Below are positions 17,051 through 27,182 of a DNA stretch of 64,000 bases, one piece after another (the first letter of the stretch is position 1; every line of letters begins with the position of its first letter). This stretch comes from Xenorhabdus poinarii G6 (lineage in GTDB: Bacteria; Pseudomonadota; Gammaproteobacteria; Enterobacterales; Enterobacteriaceae), in contig NZ_FO704551.1 of assembly GCF_000968175.1 (NCBI RefSeq), forward strand, positions 3,224,001 to 3,288,000. Direction: 5' to 3'. The notes below the pieces were generated by a model. That model had not been told where the DNA came from and made no database searches. It worked only from the letters and a program-made list of their open reading frames with translations. Both the position numbers and the translations under genes were made by a program.

Positions 17051-18295
17051 ATGGAAAAAATAATAAATGATTCTGTTAGTGGCGCTGCTTACGATCAAAA
17101 CTTCATCACTGTGCATGTTGCGAAACCGGGAACAAAGTTAAAAAATCCTGATAATACAACGGGTATATCACGAACAGGTCATGTTTGGATGACGATAGAA
17201 AGAGGTAAATATCAAGAATCGACGGATATTGGCTGGTCAACAGGAAGTTCTTTACAAAAGGGTGGATATGATAATGTTAGTTTAAATGATAGCGTTATAT
17301 ATGATAAGAAAACGGTAAAAAGTTATACCGTACAAATACCAGGGGAAAGTAGAGAAAAATTAATGGACTTTATTAATCAAGCTCCTTTAGGGAAAATACC
17401 TGGATTTTCTCCGAACTATAATCTTTTCACTAACAATTGCGTGCATTTCGTCAGGAAGGCTCTAAATTACGCTAATGCGAATATAGGCGGATTTTTGTTA
17501 CCTCACTTTACTCCTAGTAGCAATTATGAAAATATTGCTGAAATGATAGGGGAAAATTATAAAAATGCAGACACTTGGGGTGAAAAATGGAAAGAGAAAA
17601 ACTATACAGTTCTGCCGCATTCTCCATTAATTGTTGATTTAAATGGAGATGGAGTGATCACCATACCTGAAGGCGATGTATATTTTGATATAAATAACGA
17701 TGGAGAAAGTGAATCTATTGGTTGGGTCGATAAAAATGATGGGCTTTTAGTTTATGACAATAATAATGATGGAAAAATAGTGTCTGGCAGCCAACTTTTT
17801 GGTAACTATAGCATTATTAAGGGTAAAAAAGATTTTACAAATGGATTCGAAGCGTTATCAGAATTGGATTCTAATAATGATCTTATTATATCAAAAGATG
17901 ATAAAGAATGGGATAGATTAAAAGTATGGAAGGATGAAAATAGTAACGCTATTGTCGATGAAAATGAATTAGTCGGTTTATCTGATATAGGAATTAAGGA
18001 AATAAATTTAACGTACAGAGATGAAGCATATGTAGATCAGGCAGGTAATGCACATAAAGAGACCTCATTTGTTACATGGGATAATGGTGAGATAACGGAT
18101 ATTGTAGATGTGTGGTTCCAATCTCACCCTAAGTTAACAAAAGAAGATGCCAGTGCATCGACACAACAAGAAATTCATAAAATGATTAATTCCATGGCTG
18201 AATTTAGTATAGAAAGTGTAAGTTCATCAATTAATCAAATAACGCCACGACAGGATACCCCGATGACGGTATTAGCAACACCGCTTGTCGGTTAG
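17051..18295 (+). CDS. Probable type I secreted protein: permuted papain-like (LRAT/NlpC-like) domain plus calcium-binding repeats
   Basis: The protein is 414 aa without a signal peptide. In residues 1-150 a His in RTGHVWMTIE (H44) precedes a Cys in TNNCVHFVRKAL (C130); this His-before-Cys order and the NCxHFV motif are those of circularly permuted NlpC/P60 and LRAT-type hydrolases or acyltransferases. Residues 193-310 carry EF-hand/RTX-like calcium motifs: DLNGDG (197), DINNDGE (214), DNNNDGK (237), DSNNDL (274), DENSNAIVDENE (296). This DxNxDG module occurs in large type I secreted toxins. The uncleaved C-terminus (TVLATPLVG) would carry the secretion signal. It is last in the exporter operon, so it is the probable substrate. 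Target (peptidoglycan, lipid or protein) unknown. Confidence 0.75.
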   Translation: MEKIINDSVSGAAYDQNFITVHVAKPGTKLKNPDNTTGISRTGHVWMTIERGKYQESTDIGWSTGSSLQKGGYDNVSLNDSVIYDKKTVKSYTVQIPGESREKLMDFINQAPLGKIPGFSPNYNLFTNNCVHFVRKALNYANANIGGFLLPHFTPSSNYENIAEMIGENYKNADTWGEKWKEKNYTVLPHSPLIVDLNGDGVITIPEGDVYFDINNDGESESIGWVDKNDGLLVYDNNNDGKIVSGSQLFGNYSIIKGKKDFTNGFEALSELDSNNDLIISKDDKEWDRLKVWKDENSNAIVDENELVGLSDIGIKEINLTYRDEAYVDQAGNAHKETSFVTWDNGEITDIVDVWFQSHPKLTKEDASASTQQEIHKMINSMAEFSIESVSSSINQITPRQDTPMTVLATPLVG

Positions 18296-18340
18296 AGAAA
18301 TATACTATTTTTATTTATGAAATAACCCAAATTTTGTTTA

Positions 18341-18395
18341 AACCGTCACTGGGAAATTTTCTTCTGAATAGAACACCTTCATTGACGGTTTTTTC
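18341..18395 (+). terminator. Terminator of the type I secretion operon
   Basis: An 8-bp stem (AACCGTCA at 18341-18348, TGACGGTT at 18383-18390) with a long 34-nt loop, followed directly by TTTTT. It ends the operon about 50 bp after the effector stop codon. No gene is seen between 18296 and 18483. Confidence 0.6.
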
Positions 18396-18483
18396 CATTT
18401 AAAGCAATAATCAATTGTCATCCTCCCATTTGCATGGCGGTTAAAAGTAGAATTCAAACTATATATATAAAGTATTATCAGAT

Positions 18484-18723
18484 TTATGAACATAGATATC
18501 GCGGTAGATAATAAACAAAATACAATAAACTTATCAAAATAAAAATATTTTTCAGTAAAAAAACGTTAATAAATGGATAACTAAAACAAATTGAAAAAGA
18601 AATCATCACTAAGGAAATTATATTTACGATAATACTAGATTTATTTGCATTAACATGTATGAAGATAATAAAACTAATAAAAGATAGCCAAATAGAAGAA
18701 AATGAAAAAGAAAGAAATGACAT
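18484..18723 (-). CDS. Small hydrophobic membrane protein
   Basis: Not recognised. The protein is 79 aa, almost entirely hydrophobic, with two to three predicted membrane helices (about residues 8-24, 30-48 and 52-72) and few charges. The start ATG (18721-18723) has a good Shine-Dalgarno (AAGGA, 7 bp upstream), the main evidence for translation. The DNA is very AT-rich, which by itself gives hydrophobic-looking frames. It lies convergent to the secretion operon and next to the right transposase remnant. Confidence 0.4.
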   Translation of the reverse strand: MSFLSFSFSSIWLSFISFIIFIHVNANKSSIIVNIISLVMISFSICFSYPFINVFLLKNIFILISLLYFVYYLPRYLCS

Positions 18724-18800
18724 AGATAATCCTTACGAATGTATTTTACACATAATACACGTTGATATTTTTTTGTACAAAAAAATAATAACTTCTTAAT

Positions 18801-19455
18801 TTACCCTAATTCTGGATAAGAAATTGACGTAAAGCCTAACATTGGCCGTATCCGACGTTTGACATGGCGATGGTCTTGCTCAATGCGGTTATTCAGGTAT
18901 TTATTTTGCCGGATTTCAATCCCCTGCTGAGGCGATCCTTCCGCATTGAGGAGGGTGAGCGCGGCAGTATTGGCCCCACTTTTATCGATAGTCACGACGG
19001 CGGGTCTGCCGTGCTGGCATATCGCTTTACGGAAAAAACGCCGGGCTGCCGTTGCATCGCGGCAAGCGGTCAGCAGGAAGTCAATCGTCTGACCATCGGT
19101 ATCGACCGCCCGGTAAAGGTATTTCCACTGGCCTTTGACTTTAATGTACGTTTCATCCATTCGCCACCGGGAACCAACGGGCTTTTTGCGAGGTCAGAAA
19201 GCCTTGCCGAACAGGGGCACCAAACGTAACACCCAGCGAGGTATCGTAACATGGTCGACCCCAATGCCGCGCTCTGCCATCATCTCTTCGAGATTTCGCA
19301 GACTCAAGGCATAAGCGAGGTACCAACGAACACATTGGGCCATGATATCGACTGGATAATGCAGACGTTTGAACGCTTTTCGGATAAGGGACATCGCTCT
19401 GGACTCGCTCAAAAACAGGGGAGCTTACCTGATGGCCACTTAATGCGACAGAACC
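18801..19455 (-). mobile_element. IS6-family insertion sequence remnant (right copy)
   Basis: The transposase reads on the minus strand from about 19391 (MSLIRKAFKRLHYPVDIMAQ). An in-frame TGA sits where the family usually has Arg (after VPLFGKAF), then the same frame resumes PRKKPVGSRWRMDETYIKVKG. The DDE residues are in MDETY, VTIDKSGAN and NNRIEQDHRH. The frame is cut off after RPMLGF at about 18830, so the C-terminus and right end are missing. The left terminal repeat GGTTCTGTCGCA is visible on the minus strand at 19455-19444. The element is inactive through a nonsense mutation and 3' deletion. It has the same family and orientation as the copy at 12356-12823. Confidence 0.88.
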
Positions 19456-19456
19456 A

Positions 19457-19487
19457 CTTGGCTTCCCGCGAAAAGCGAGAAGCCAAG
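19457..19487 (-). terminator. tldD terminator hairpin, cut off by the IS6 end
   Basis: A 9-bp perfect stem (CTTGGCTTC at 19457-19465, GAAGCCAAG at 19479-19487) directly after the tldD stop codon. On the minus strand the following sequence is not a T-run but the IS terminal repeat, which begins one base away. Confidence 0.6.
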
Positions 19488-19493
19488 AAAGAG

Positions 19494-20939
19494 TTAAGCC
19501 GTTCCACCTACAGTCAGGTTATCGACTTTCAGTGTGGGTTGTCCAACACCGACAGGGACACTTTGCCCTTCTTTACCGCAGACACCGACACCTTTGTCGA
19601 GAGCCAAGTCATTGCCAACCATTGAGATTTGCTGCATCGCCTCAATACCAGAACCAATCAGGGTAGCCCCTTTGACCGGTTTTGTAATTTTGCCGTTTTC
19701 AATCAAATAGGCTTCCGAGGTTGAGAAAACAAATTTACCGGAAGTGATATCCACCTGACCACCACCAAAATTGGGGGCATACAGGCCATTCTCAACACTG
19801 GCAATAATTTCGTCCGGTGTCGCATTTCCTTGCAACAGGTAAGTGTTAGTCATACGTGGCATTGGCAAATGCGCATAAGATTCACGACGGCCGTTACCTG
19901 TCGGAGCAACGCCCATCAGGCGGGCATTGAGTTTATCCTGCATGTAGCCTTTCAAGATGCCATTTTCAATCAATACATTGTATTGTCCTGGCACCCCTTC
20001 ATCATCCACAGACAGTGAACCACGTCGCCCTTCCATCGTGCCATCGTCAACGACAGTACACAGTTCTGAAGCCACTTTTTGCCCAATCCGGCCAGAGAAG
20101 ACAGACGTTCCACGACGATTGAAATCCCCTTCCAGACCATGCCCTACTGCTTCATGCAGCAGAACCCCCGGCCATCCTGCCCCCAATACGACGGGCATTG
20201 TGCCCGCCGGTGCTGCAACAGCGGACAAATTGATCAAGGCCATGCGCACCGCTTCACGAGCAAACTGTTCTGCCCGTGTTTGTCCCTCTTCAGTGCGTAA
20301 GAAGTATTCATAACCATAACGCGCCCCGCCACCACTGCCACCACGCTCACGCTTACCGGCATCTTCCACTAACACACTGACAGAAAGACGCACTAATGGA
20401 CGGATATCTGCTGCCAATGTGCCATCGGTTGCCGCAACCAGCATTTGCTCATAAACACCGGTTAGGCTGGCATTGACCTCTTTCACCCGGGGATCTTCCG
20501 CTCGTGCAATTTGATCAACCCGATGCAACAACGCAATTTTATCTTCCCGGCTCATGCTCTGTAACGGATTCACGGTCGGATAAAGGGCTTTATATGCCAC
20601 CGCCCCTAATGTATGGGCAGTGCCATTCCCGGTTTCCCGTACAATGCTGCGAGCGGCCTGAGCACTTTGCTGTAACGCATCCAATGTAATTTGATCGGCA
20701 TAGGCAAAACCGGTTTTCTCGCCACTGATAGCGCGAATTCCCACACCTTGATCAATGTTATAAGAGCCATCTTTGATGATTCTGTCTTCTAATACCCATG
20801 TTTCATGGTAGCTGGATTGGAAATAGAGATCCGCGTAGTCCAGACGACGTTCCGATAATTGACTCAGTACAGAAAATAAGTCTTGATGACTCAAATTATT
20901 CGCCGTCAGTAAATATTCACTGACATCAGTTAAACTCAT
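19494..20939 (-). CDS. tldD: TldD catalytic subunit of the TldD-TldE metalloprotease
   Basis: TldD is the zinc-bearing subunit; with TldE/PmbA it degrades flexible peptides fed into a closed chamber. The protein is 481 aa, exactly the E. coli length. The zinc motif HEAVGH (H262, E263, H267) lies in [13 protein letters not shown], with the conserved [18 protein letters not shown] segment after it. Its 3' end is immediately beside the right IS6 remnant. It is the last gene of the minus-strand run yhdP-nit-tldD (18 bp after nit). Confidence 0.97.
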   Translation of the reverse strand: MSLTDVSEYLLTANNLSHQDLFSVLSQLSERRLDYADLYFQSSYHETWVLEDRIIKDGSYNIDQGVGIRAISGEKTGFAYADQITLDALQQSAQAARSIVRETGNGTAHTLGAVAYKALYPTVNPLQSMSREDKIALLHRVDQIARAEDPRVKEVNASLTGVYEQMLVAATDGTLAADIRPLVRLSVSVLVEDAGKRERGGSGGGARYGYEYFLRTEEGQTRAEQFAREAVRMALINLSAVAAPAGTMPVVLGAGWPGVLLHEAVGHGLEGDFNRRGTSVFSGRIGQKVASELCTVVDDGTMEGRRGSLSVDDEGVPGQYNVLIENGILKGYMQDKLNARLMGVAPTGNGRRESYAHLPMPRMTNTYLLQGNATPDEIIASVENGLYAPNFGGGQVDITSGKFVFSTSEAYLIENGKITKPVKGATLIGSGIEAMQQISMVGNDLALDKGVGVCGKEGQSVPVGVGQPTLKVDNLTVGGTA

Positions 20940-20957
20940 ATTGATTACTCTATTATC

Positions 20958-21806
20958 TTAATTGGAATGCTTCTTTATCAAAGAAGTCAGTTGTGGACGG
21001 AAGCGATTGTGTTTCACCACTTTGATCTGCTCACGCATGTGAGTCAAACTCTCCTTACGGATATTAAGCAGTAATGCACTGACAGACAGAGGATTTTGTT
21101 TGATAACATCCCCCCAACCACTCACTGCCAGGGTGTGTCCCCATGTTCTGCGCGTCCCGTGGACACCAACCTGTGCCGGCGCCAAAATAAGGCACTGATT
21201 TTCAATCGCACGCGCTCTCAACAATGGCTCCCAATGCGCCTTACCCGTCAGGCGGGTGAAAGCAGAAGGGACGGAAATCAGTTCTGCCCCCTGTTCACGC
21301 AATGCCTGAAAAAGTCCCGGAAAGCGCAAATCATAACAGATAGACATCCCCAAACGACCCACTGGCGTATCAACAACGGTAATATGCTCACCACGCTGGT
21401 AAATCGTGGATTCATTGTAAGCGCCGTGTTCGTCATTGATATTGACATCAAACATGTGAATTTTATCGTAACGCGCTCGGATCTCGCCCTGATCATCAAA
21501 CAACAGGCTACTGCTCGTGATACGTGTTGGATCTTCCCGGCTGACCAGCGGCATCGAGCCAATCAATAGCCAAACACCGTACCGCTGCGCCATTTCGCTC
21601 ACAGCCTGTTGCAACGGCCCGCGGCCTTGAGTTTCGGCATATTCACGATAAATATCAGCGTCAGCGAACAACAGCGCAAGTTCAGGTGTCAGAACCAGTT
21701 TTACTGTTTCTGGTAATTGCTTAATTTGTTGTTCAATTTGCGCCAAATTGTGTTTAACGTTGGTACCACTGCATAATTGTAAAAGTGCAACATTGACATT
21801 TTTCAT
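20958..21806 (-). CDS. Nitrilase-superfamily amidohydrolase, Nit1/deaminated-glutathione amidase type
   Basis: A C-N hydrolase of 282 aa. The catalytic triad is visible: E42 (LTPELAL), K115 (RYDKIHMFD) and C157 (SICYDLRFP). The DKIHMFDVNI segment is typical of the Nit1 branch, which clears deaminated glutathione. Its start overlaps yhdP by 4 bp (ATGA), so the two are translationally coupled. A nitrilase gene between tldD and yhdP is absent from E. coli K-12 but occurs in other enterobacteria. Confidence 0.88.
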   Translation of the reverse strand: MKNVNVALLQLCSGTNVKHNLAQIEQQIKQLPETVKLVLTPELALLFADADIYREYAETQGRGPLQQAVSEMAQRYGVWLLIGSMPLVSREDPTRITSSSLLFDDQGEIRARYDKIHMFDVNINDEHGAYNESTIYQRGEHITVVDTPVGRLGMSICYDLRFPGLFQALREQGAELISVPSAFTRLTGKAHWEPLLRARAIENQCLILAPAQVGVHGTRRTWGHTLAVSGWGDVIKQNPLSVSALLLNIRKESLTHMREQIKVVKHNRFRPQLTSLIKKHSN

Positions 21807-24800
21807 GGCTCTTTATCCCCCTTAAGCTGACGTAAAACTTCATCAATTTTAGGCTGTTCGAGGCTGCCGGTTAACCGATAGCGAATGAGCGATATTTTAC
21901 TCCAGAGAGGGCTCAGTACTTTTGTCGCAGCAAAAACGGCAGCGCCAACCACCGGGTTGACCGCAAAGGCCGTCGCGACGCTCACTGTAGCCGAAATGTC
22001 CGGCGTAATCACCACATCCATATTGAGCTTACGATGAACTAAATCTGTCTGCCCTGTCGCATTAATATCCGCAGCCAATCCATCAATGAGAAAGTTATTG
22101 GTATACATAACCCCATTTTTTATGGTTGCATTACCACTTATGGAATCAAAATTGAAATCATTACTGAATGTGTCACTGAAATCCAATTGTAATTTACGCA
22201 ACAATGCATCAAAACTGATGAATCTTAATAATTGCCCTGCGCTGCCACCACCTAATTTAGCGATAGCCCCTCTTTCCATTTTTCCGCTCAGCGTTCCATT
22301 TAACGTCTTGAGATCAAGCTGCCATGGCACGTTTTGCCATTTCAAATCGAAATCAAATTTAAAAGGTGCATCAACAATCGGCACGATAAATCCCAGGTAA
22401 GCGGCCATATCATCGAACTGATTTCCCGCTAACGTCCCGGTGATATGGCTATTGTTTCCAATATCATTTTCATACCAGCGACCGGCTAATGCCAGCTTGC
22501 CGGCACGGTTCTCCAGTTGCCCATGCGTCAAGACCAAAGCGTCACCTTCGGGCATGATCGAACCGGATACTTTGCCCAGTTTTAGGCCAGCCACCCAACA
22601 CTCTGTACACTGAACATCCAATGCCGGCCATTTGTTCAAAGAATAATGTGGCACAGAGGCTTTGTCCGACGATAAATGATTACTATCACGCGACGGCGCT
22701 GCCGCAAGCCGGGGGTCATAATAAAGATAATGGATGACTGCCTGCATCGGCTTATTTTCTTGAATCAGAAGATTGCCATTAATCTCCTGCCCCTGCGCGC
22801 TCACGGTTATGCTGCCATGTTGTCGAGCGACATTGAATGTCAATTGATGCCAACGCTGTCCAGCCAGATCCAGTGCAGGCAATGAAATGTCAACAATTCC
22901 CGGCCACGAAAAAACCTGATTTTCCGACGGCGCCCAACGCAGTAGCTCAAGCAACGCCAATAATTTATCACCTTCTATCGCAGGCAACTTTAATGTCAGT
23001 AACGATTTTTTCGGTAACTCAGGGAAGTGACTATTGGTGTGAAAAATTCCCCGCTGCAATCGGGTATGAGCCTCGTCCAACGCCCATTGAGTATTAAATG
23101 CGTATTGCGTGCCCACGCCCCCTTTTATCTGGAGCTGGTTCATATCGCCTTCGGCATAAAGATTCAACTTATCCCACTCCCTCAGCGAGGTTGTACTCAG
23201 GCCAGGTAGTTTACTCTTTAAATGTGACAAATCGGCTTTAACGGCAACACGATATTTCACATCATGATTTGCAGCTGAATCACCAGAAGGTAGGGTAATA
23301 TTCACATCCCCCCGCCAATTCAGCGTGCCAGATAAGTGGTTGCTCATTTCGACAGGAAGCATCGGGAGTGTCTTCGCCGCCCAACGTGAATCCAGCTTCA
23401 CATTAACCTGATAATGCTTTGGCAACGCTTGAGTCGAAAATTGCAGGGACAACGGGTGTCCTAACCAGTTAGCGGATAATGCTTCACTTTTTAAGTTTCC
23501 ATTGTCAAAGCGAAATTTCCCATTGAGATGTTCCATTTTACTCTTCAATGGCTTGATGAAGAGATGCGTATCCTTCAGCACCACGTCTCCACGCGCGGCA
23601 ACGTTTCCCTGCTTCAGAGGAATGTCCAAATGAAGATGACCACCCACCCGGCCATCAAGCTGCAAACTGTTCAGTGCATTGCCAATCGAGTTCACCATCG
23701 GACTTTGATTGAAATACTCATGGAAATGCTTCCCTTCTCCAGAGAGTTCAGCATCAATAAATAGCTTATGCTTGTCATAATCCGCAATAACCGCCGAAAC
23801 CTGTCTGGCCGCCACTTTCCCTAAATGGGCGTTCTGAGCCTGCATCCACAATCCGTTGTTCTGGAAATTCAGATCAATATCCAAATCAAACAGCGCCGGC
23901 CAATCGGGTTGGTATTGAAAGGTGGCATGGCGCAGAGGAACAAGTACCTGAAATTGCCCCTCATTCTGTTTAAACGGGAAATCATGGGGATCACCATGAA
24001 AAATGAAGCTGGCATTATCCACGCTTCCCTTAATCAAGGCAGCGGTTAAATAGTCGGTCAGCGCTTCCCCCATCAGCGATTTGGGGAAATAGCGCCATGA
24101 TTCGCCAATGTCGTTAACACGGATGCCTGCTAACATCGCCAGCACCGGCGGTTTATCATGGGGTTTCAGATAGCGGAAATTCCCATTAAGCCATAGCGAT
24201 TTTGCCTGTAAATCCAACCCCTGACCCGATATTGCCAGGCCATCGTGCTCCTTTTTCCAGACAATCTTCCCTTCGCTACTGGCAATCTCAAGCGGTGCCT
24301 GAAACCTAGCGCCATCATCAATGACACTGTTTTTCAAACCAAACTGAAGCGTTCCCCCCTGTACATTCCCCGCTAACATGCCACTGAAATGGTTGATGGC
24401 AGGCAATTCTTTCCAATGTAACCAACTGACATCCCGCCAGTTCAGGCGAATTCCCATCTCGTCGGGAAACGCGGGGGTAATATCGAGGGCAAAACGGTCA
24501 ATAACCCCTTTCGGCTGGCGGCGCTGCCAATCCTTGACAACATCAGATGTCACAAAGGAGAGCATCGGTAAGATCCCATTCAAGTATTCAAGCTGGATAT
24601 TATCGGCACGGATACGCCAGTGATCCTGCCCCTGATATTTGGATGCTTGCTTAAGATAGAGTGTCGAAAGCTTCCCCCCAGGCCACGGTTGCCCGTTCGT
24701 TTTCAGGCTTGCCAGATCCGGGATAGCAAACAACCAGCCTTCACCCTGGCGGCGCATTTGTAAAAGAAAATCATTCACTGCGAGCTGATGTTTTTCATTG

Positions 24801-25618
24801 CCGACATGCCAATTGACGCCACCGTGTTTTAGCTGCACGTGTCCGCTATCAATGCGCCCTTCTTTCAGGGTAACCCAGCTCGCTAAACTAAAATGAGCCT
24901 TATCCAACCCGGTGTTATCCCTCAGCCAGCGGCTTAACCATGGGCGCATATCCATCTCATCAGCCTGCAAATAAACCGTGCCATTATCCAGCACGCCATT
25001 GATATCTTTCAGGTCAAACTTCACCTGAACAATCCCTTCTTGCCCATTAATGGAAGAGAGATTTACGCTGCCTTGTGCCCGATGGCGGTTATCTTTGTTT
25101 AACCATGTGAATTGTGGCAATAACAGATCAACTTTTTCCCCCGAGGGTGCCAAAAAGGTTAAGCGACTGTCATACAGGTCAAAATGGTTGAATTGCTCAA
25201 GAAACAGGGTAGAGAGTCTGTCTGGTTTAGATAGCCTGTTTTCAGCCTGTTGCCCGAACAATGTCTTATCGTAATTGATTTGAAGCTGATAAAAAGACAA
25301 ATCACGAAAATACCAGCGCCGCTGTAAAAGTGAACGCCAGATATCCAAAGAAAGCCGGATTTTTTTGGCATGAATCTCGACATTTTCCGCTTTTGCACTG
25401 ATATCGTGGAGTTCGAGGCTAGGGCCAAAGGATTCCCAACGGCCGTTGATATACCCCATATTGACAGGGGTATTCGTCACGTCAGCAATTTTTTCGACTA
25501 ATTGCTGACGATATTCATCGATATGTGGCAGGAAAAAACGCAGCCCACTGACAATCAAAGCCACAATGATAATGATTATTGCGGCTGTCGCTAATAAGAT
25601 CCCCGGCAGTCGCCTCAC
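21803..25618 (-). CDS. yhdP: AsmA-like outer-membrane lipid transport protein YhdP
   Basis: YhdP is one of the AsmA-like proteins (with TamB and YdbH) that form periplasmic bridges for phospholipid transport to the outer membrane. The protein is 1271 aa (E. coli about 1266), with one N-terminal inner-membrane helix (residues 7-29) and then a very long repetitive beta-rich periplasmic region ending in the DUF3971/AsmA C-terminal domain (GLAADINATGQTDLVHRKL, then AAVFAATKVLSPLWSKISLIRYRLTGSL). It is followed by nit and tldD with overlap or 18-bp spacing, and lies 94 bp after rng on the same strand. Confidence 0.95.
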   Translation of the reverse strand: MRRLPGILLATAAIIIIIVALIVSGLRFFLPHIDEYRQQLVEKIADVTNTPVNMGYINGRWESFGPSLELHDISAKAENVEIHAKKIRLSLDIWRSLLQRRWYFRDLSFYQLQINYDKTLFGQQAENRLSKPDRLSTLFLEQFNHFDLYDSRLTFLAPSGEKVDLLLPQFTWLNKDNRHRAQGSVNLSSINGQEGIVQVKFDLKDINGVLDNGTVYLQADEMDMRPWLSRWLRDNTGLDKAHFSLASWVTLKEGRIDSGHVQLKHGGVNWHVGNEKHQLAVNDFLLQMRRQGEGWLFAIPDLASLKTNGQPWPGGKLSTLYLKQASKYQGQDHWRIRADNIQLEYLNGILPMLSFVTSDVVKDWQRRQPKGVIDRFALDITPAFPDEMGIRLNWRDVSWLHWKELPAINHFSGMLAGNVQGGTLQFGLKNSVIDDGARFQAPLEIASSEGKIVWKKEHDGLAISGQGLDLQAKSLWLNGNFRYLKPHDKPPVLAMLAGIRVNDIGESWRYFPKSLMGEALTDYLTAALIKGSVDNASFIFHGDPHDFPFKQNEGQFQVLVPLRHATFQYQPDWPALFDLDIDLNFQNNGLWMQAQNAHLGKVAARQVSAVIADYDKHKLFIDAELSGEGKHFHEYFNQSPMVNSIGNALNSLQLDGRVGGHLHLDIPLKQGNVAARGDVVLKDTHLFIKPLKSKMEHLNGKFRFDNGNLKSEALSANWLGHPLSLQFSTQALPKHYQVNVKLDSRWAAKTLPMLPVEMSNHLSGTLNWRGDVNITLPSGDSAANHDVKYRVAVKADLSHLKSKLPGLSTTSLREWDKLNLYAEGDMNQLQIKGGVGTQYAFNTQWALDEAHTRLQRGIFHTNSHFPELPKKSLLTLKLPAIEGDKLLALLELLRWAPSENQVFSWPGIVDISLPALDLAGQRWHQLTFNVARQHGSITVSAQGQEINGNLLIQENKPMQAVIHYLYYDPRLAAAPSRDSNHLSSDKASVPHYSLNKWPALDVQCTECWVAGLKLGKVSGSIMPEGDALVLTHGQLENRAGKLALAGRWYENDIGNNSHITGTLAGNQFDDMAAYLGFIVPIVDAPFKFDFDLKWQNVPWQLDLKTLNGTLSGKMERGAIAKLGGGSAGQLLRFISFDALLRKLQLDFSDTFSNDFNFDSISGNATIKNGVMYTNNFLIDGLAADINATGQTDLVHRKLNMDVVITPDISATVSVATAFAVNPVVGAAVFAATKVLSPLWSKISLIRYRLTGSLEQPKIDEVLRQLKGDKEP

Positions 25619-25712
25619 ATCGTTCTCCTTGGTTGTCAGCGCGGTTGCTCTGCAAGCCAGCTTTACACAGCCAGACCCAGATTGATAAACCCAATCTTAT
25701 AAGATCATGGCG

Positions 25713-27182
25713 TTACATCATGATCACGTCAAATTGCTCCTGGCTATAAAGCGGCTCTGTTTGCAATTTAACCTGTTTACCAACAAAGAGTTCGACCTCT
25801 GCCAGTGCGTGTGACTCATCTCCTTTCAGGGCTTCGCTGATGGCAGGCGAGACATAAACCAGAAAACGATCAGCCGCTATTGCCCGATTGACACGGACAA
25901 TTTCCCGTAAAATTTCATAACAGACGGTTTCGACGGATTTTACCGTGCCACGCCCCTGGCATGTCGGACAATGATGACACAAAATATGTTCAAGACTTTC
26001 TCGTGTACGTTTACGGGTCATCTCAACCAGGCCCAATTGTGAAAAACCATTAATGGTTGTTTTCACTCTATCTTTACTTAATGCCTGTTCCAAAGATGTC
26101 AATACACGACGACGGTGTTCTTCATGCCCCATATCAATAAAGTCAATGATAATGATGCCGCCCAAATTGCGAAGCCGTAATTGCCGGGCGATTGCCTGCG
26201 TTGCTTCGATATTGGTATTAAAGATAGTTTCTTCCAGATTACGATGCCCGACAAAAGCACCGGTATTAATATCAATGGTTGTCATGGCTTCGGTCTGATC
26301 GATGATCAGATAACCCCCTGACTTTAATTCTACTTTGCGTTCCAGCGCCCGCTGAATTTCATTTTCCACGCCATACAGATCGAAGATTGGCTGATTTCCC
26401 TGATAATGCTCCAGTTTGGCATTCATCTCAGGAATATATTCATCAATAAATTCCTGCAACTGCACAAATGTCTGGCGGGAATCAACCCGAATACGATCAA
26501 GGGAAGCGCCCGCAAAATCACGTAAAACACGCTGCGCTAATTCCAGTTCACCATAGACCTTGTTTTTCGTGATATTGCGTTTTTTACGTTCAATCACCTT
26601 ACTCCACAGACGCTTCAAAAATGCGGCATCTTGTGCAATTTCGTCGGTCCCCACACCTTCAGCCGCCGTACGGATAATAAAACCGCCGTGTTCATCACAA
26701 TAATCCATGACGATGCTTTTCAGACGATCACGTTCTTCTGCGCTCTCGATACGCTGTGAAACACCGACATGCGAGGCGCCCGGCATAAAGACCAAATAAC
26801 GCGAAGGTAAAGTAATATCTGTCGTCAGACGAGCGCCTTTGGTGCCCAGGGGATCTTTCACCACCTGGACAATTAAATCCTGTCCCTGACGAACCAGTTC
26901 CGCAATGTCCCTGACATGGAAATTCTTCCGCTCTTCACCGGCAATACATTCCGTATGTGGCACAATATCCGATGCGTGCAGAAAAGCGGCTTTCTCCAGC
27001 CCGATATCGACAAACGCCGCCTGCATACCGGGCAAAACCCGGCTCACGCGACCTTTATAAATATTTCCGACAATGCCTCTGCGGGTTTCCCGTTCAATAT
27101 GAATTTCTTGCAAGATACCACCATCAATATAAGCAACCCGCGTTTCGGATGGTGTTACATTGACTAATAACTCTGCTGTCAT
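25713..27182 (-). CDS. rng: Ribonuclease G
   Basis: RNase G matures the 5' end of 16S rRNA and degrades some mRNAs. The protein is 489 aa, the same as E. coli. The N-terminal S1 domain ([21 protein letters not shown]) is followed by the RNase H-like/DNase I-like catalytic region with DINTGAFVG and IIIIDFIDM acidic metal-binding residues, then the CPTCQGRG zinc-link. It lacks the RNase E C-terminal scaffold. The start overlaps maf by 4 bp, and mreB-C-D lie upstream. Confidence 0.97.
   Translation of the reverse strand: MTAELLVNVTPSETRVAYIDGGILQEIHIERETRRGIVGNIYKGRVSRVLPGMQAAFVDIGLEKAAFLHASDIVPHTECIAGEERKNFHVRDIAELVRQGQDLIVQVVKDPLGTKGARLTTDITLPSRYLVFMPGASHVGVSQRIESAEERDRLKSIVMDYCDEHGGFIIRTAAEGVGTDEIAQDAAFLKRLWSKVIERKKRNITKNKVYGELELAQRVLRDFAGASLDRIRVDSRQTFVQLQEFIDEYIPEMNAKLEHYQGNQPIFDLYGVENEIQRALERKVELKSGGYLIIDQTEAMTTIDINTGAFVGHRNLEETIFNTNIEATQAIARQLRLRNLGGIIIIDFIDMGHEEHRRRVLTSLEQALSKDRVKTTINGFSQLGLVEMTRKRTRESLEHILCHHCPTCQGRGTVKSVETVCYEILREIVRVNRAIAADRFLVYVSPAISEALKGDESHALAEVELFVGKQVKLQTEPLYSQEQFDVIMM

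Noticed and set aside
22086..25274. Several 60-104 aa plus-strand frames inside yhdP
   Set aside because: Shadows of a long, clearly conserved gene on the minus strand.
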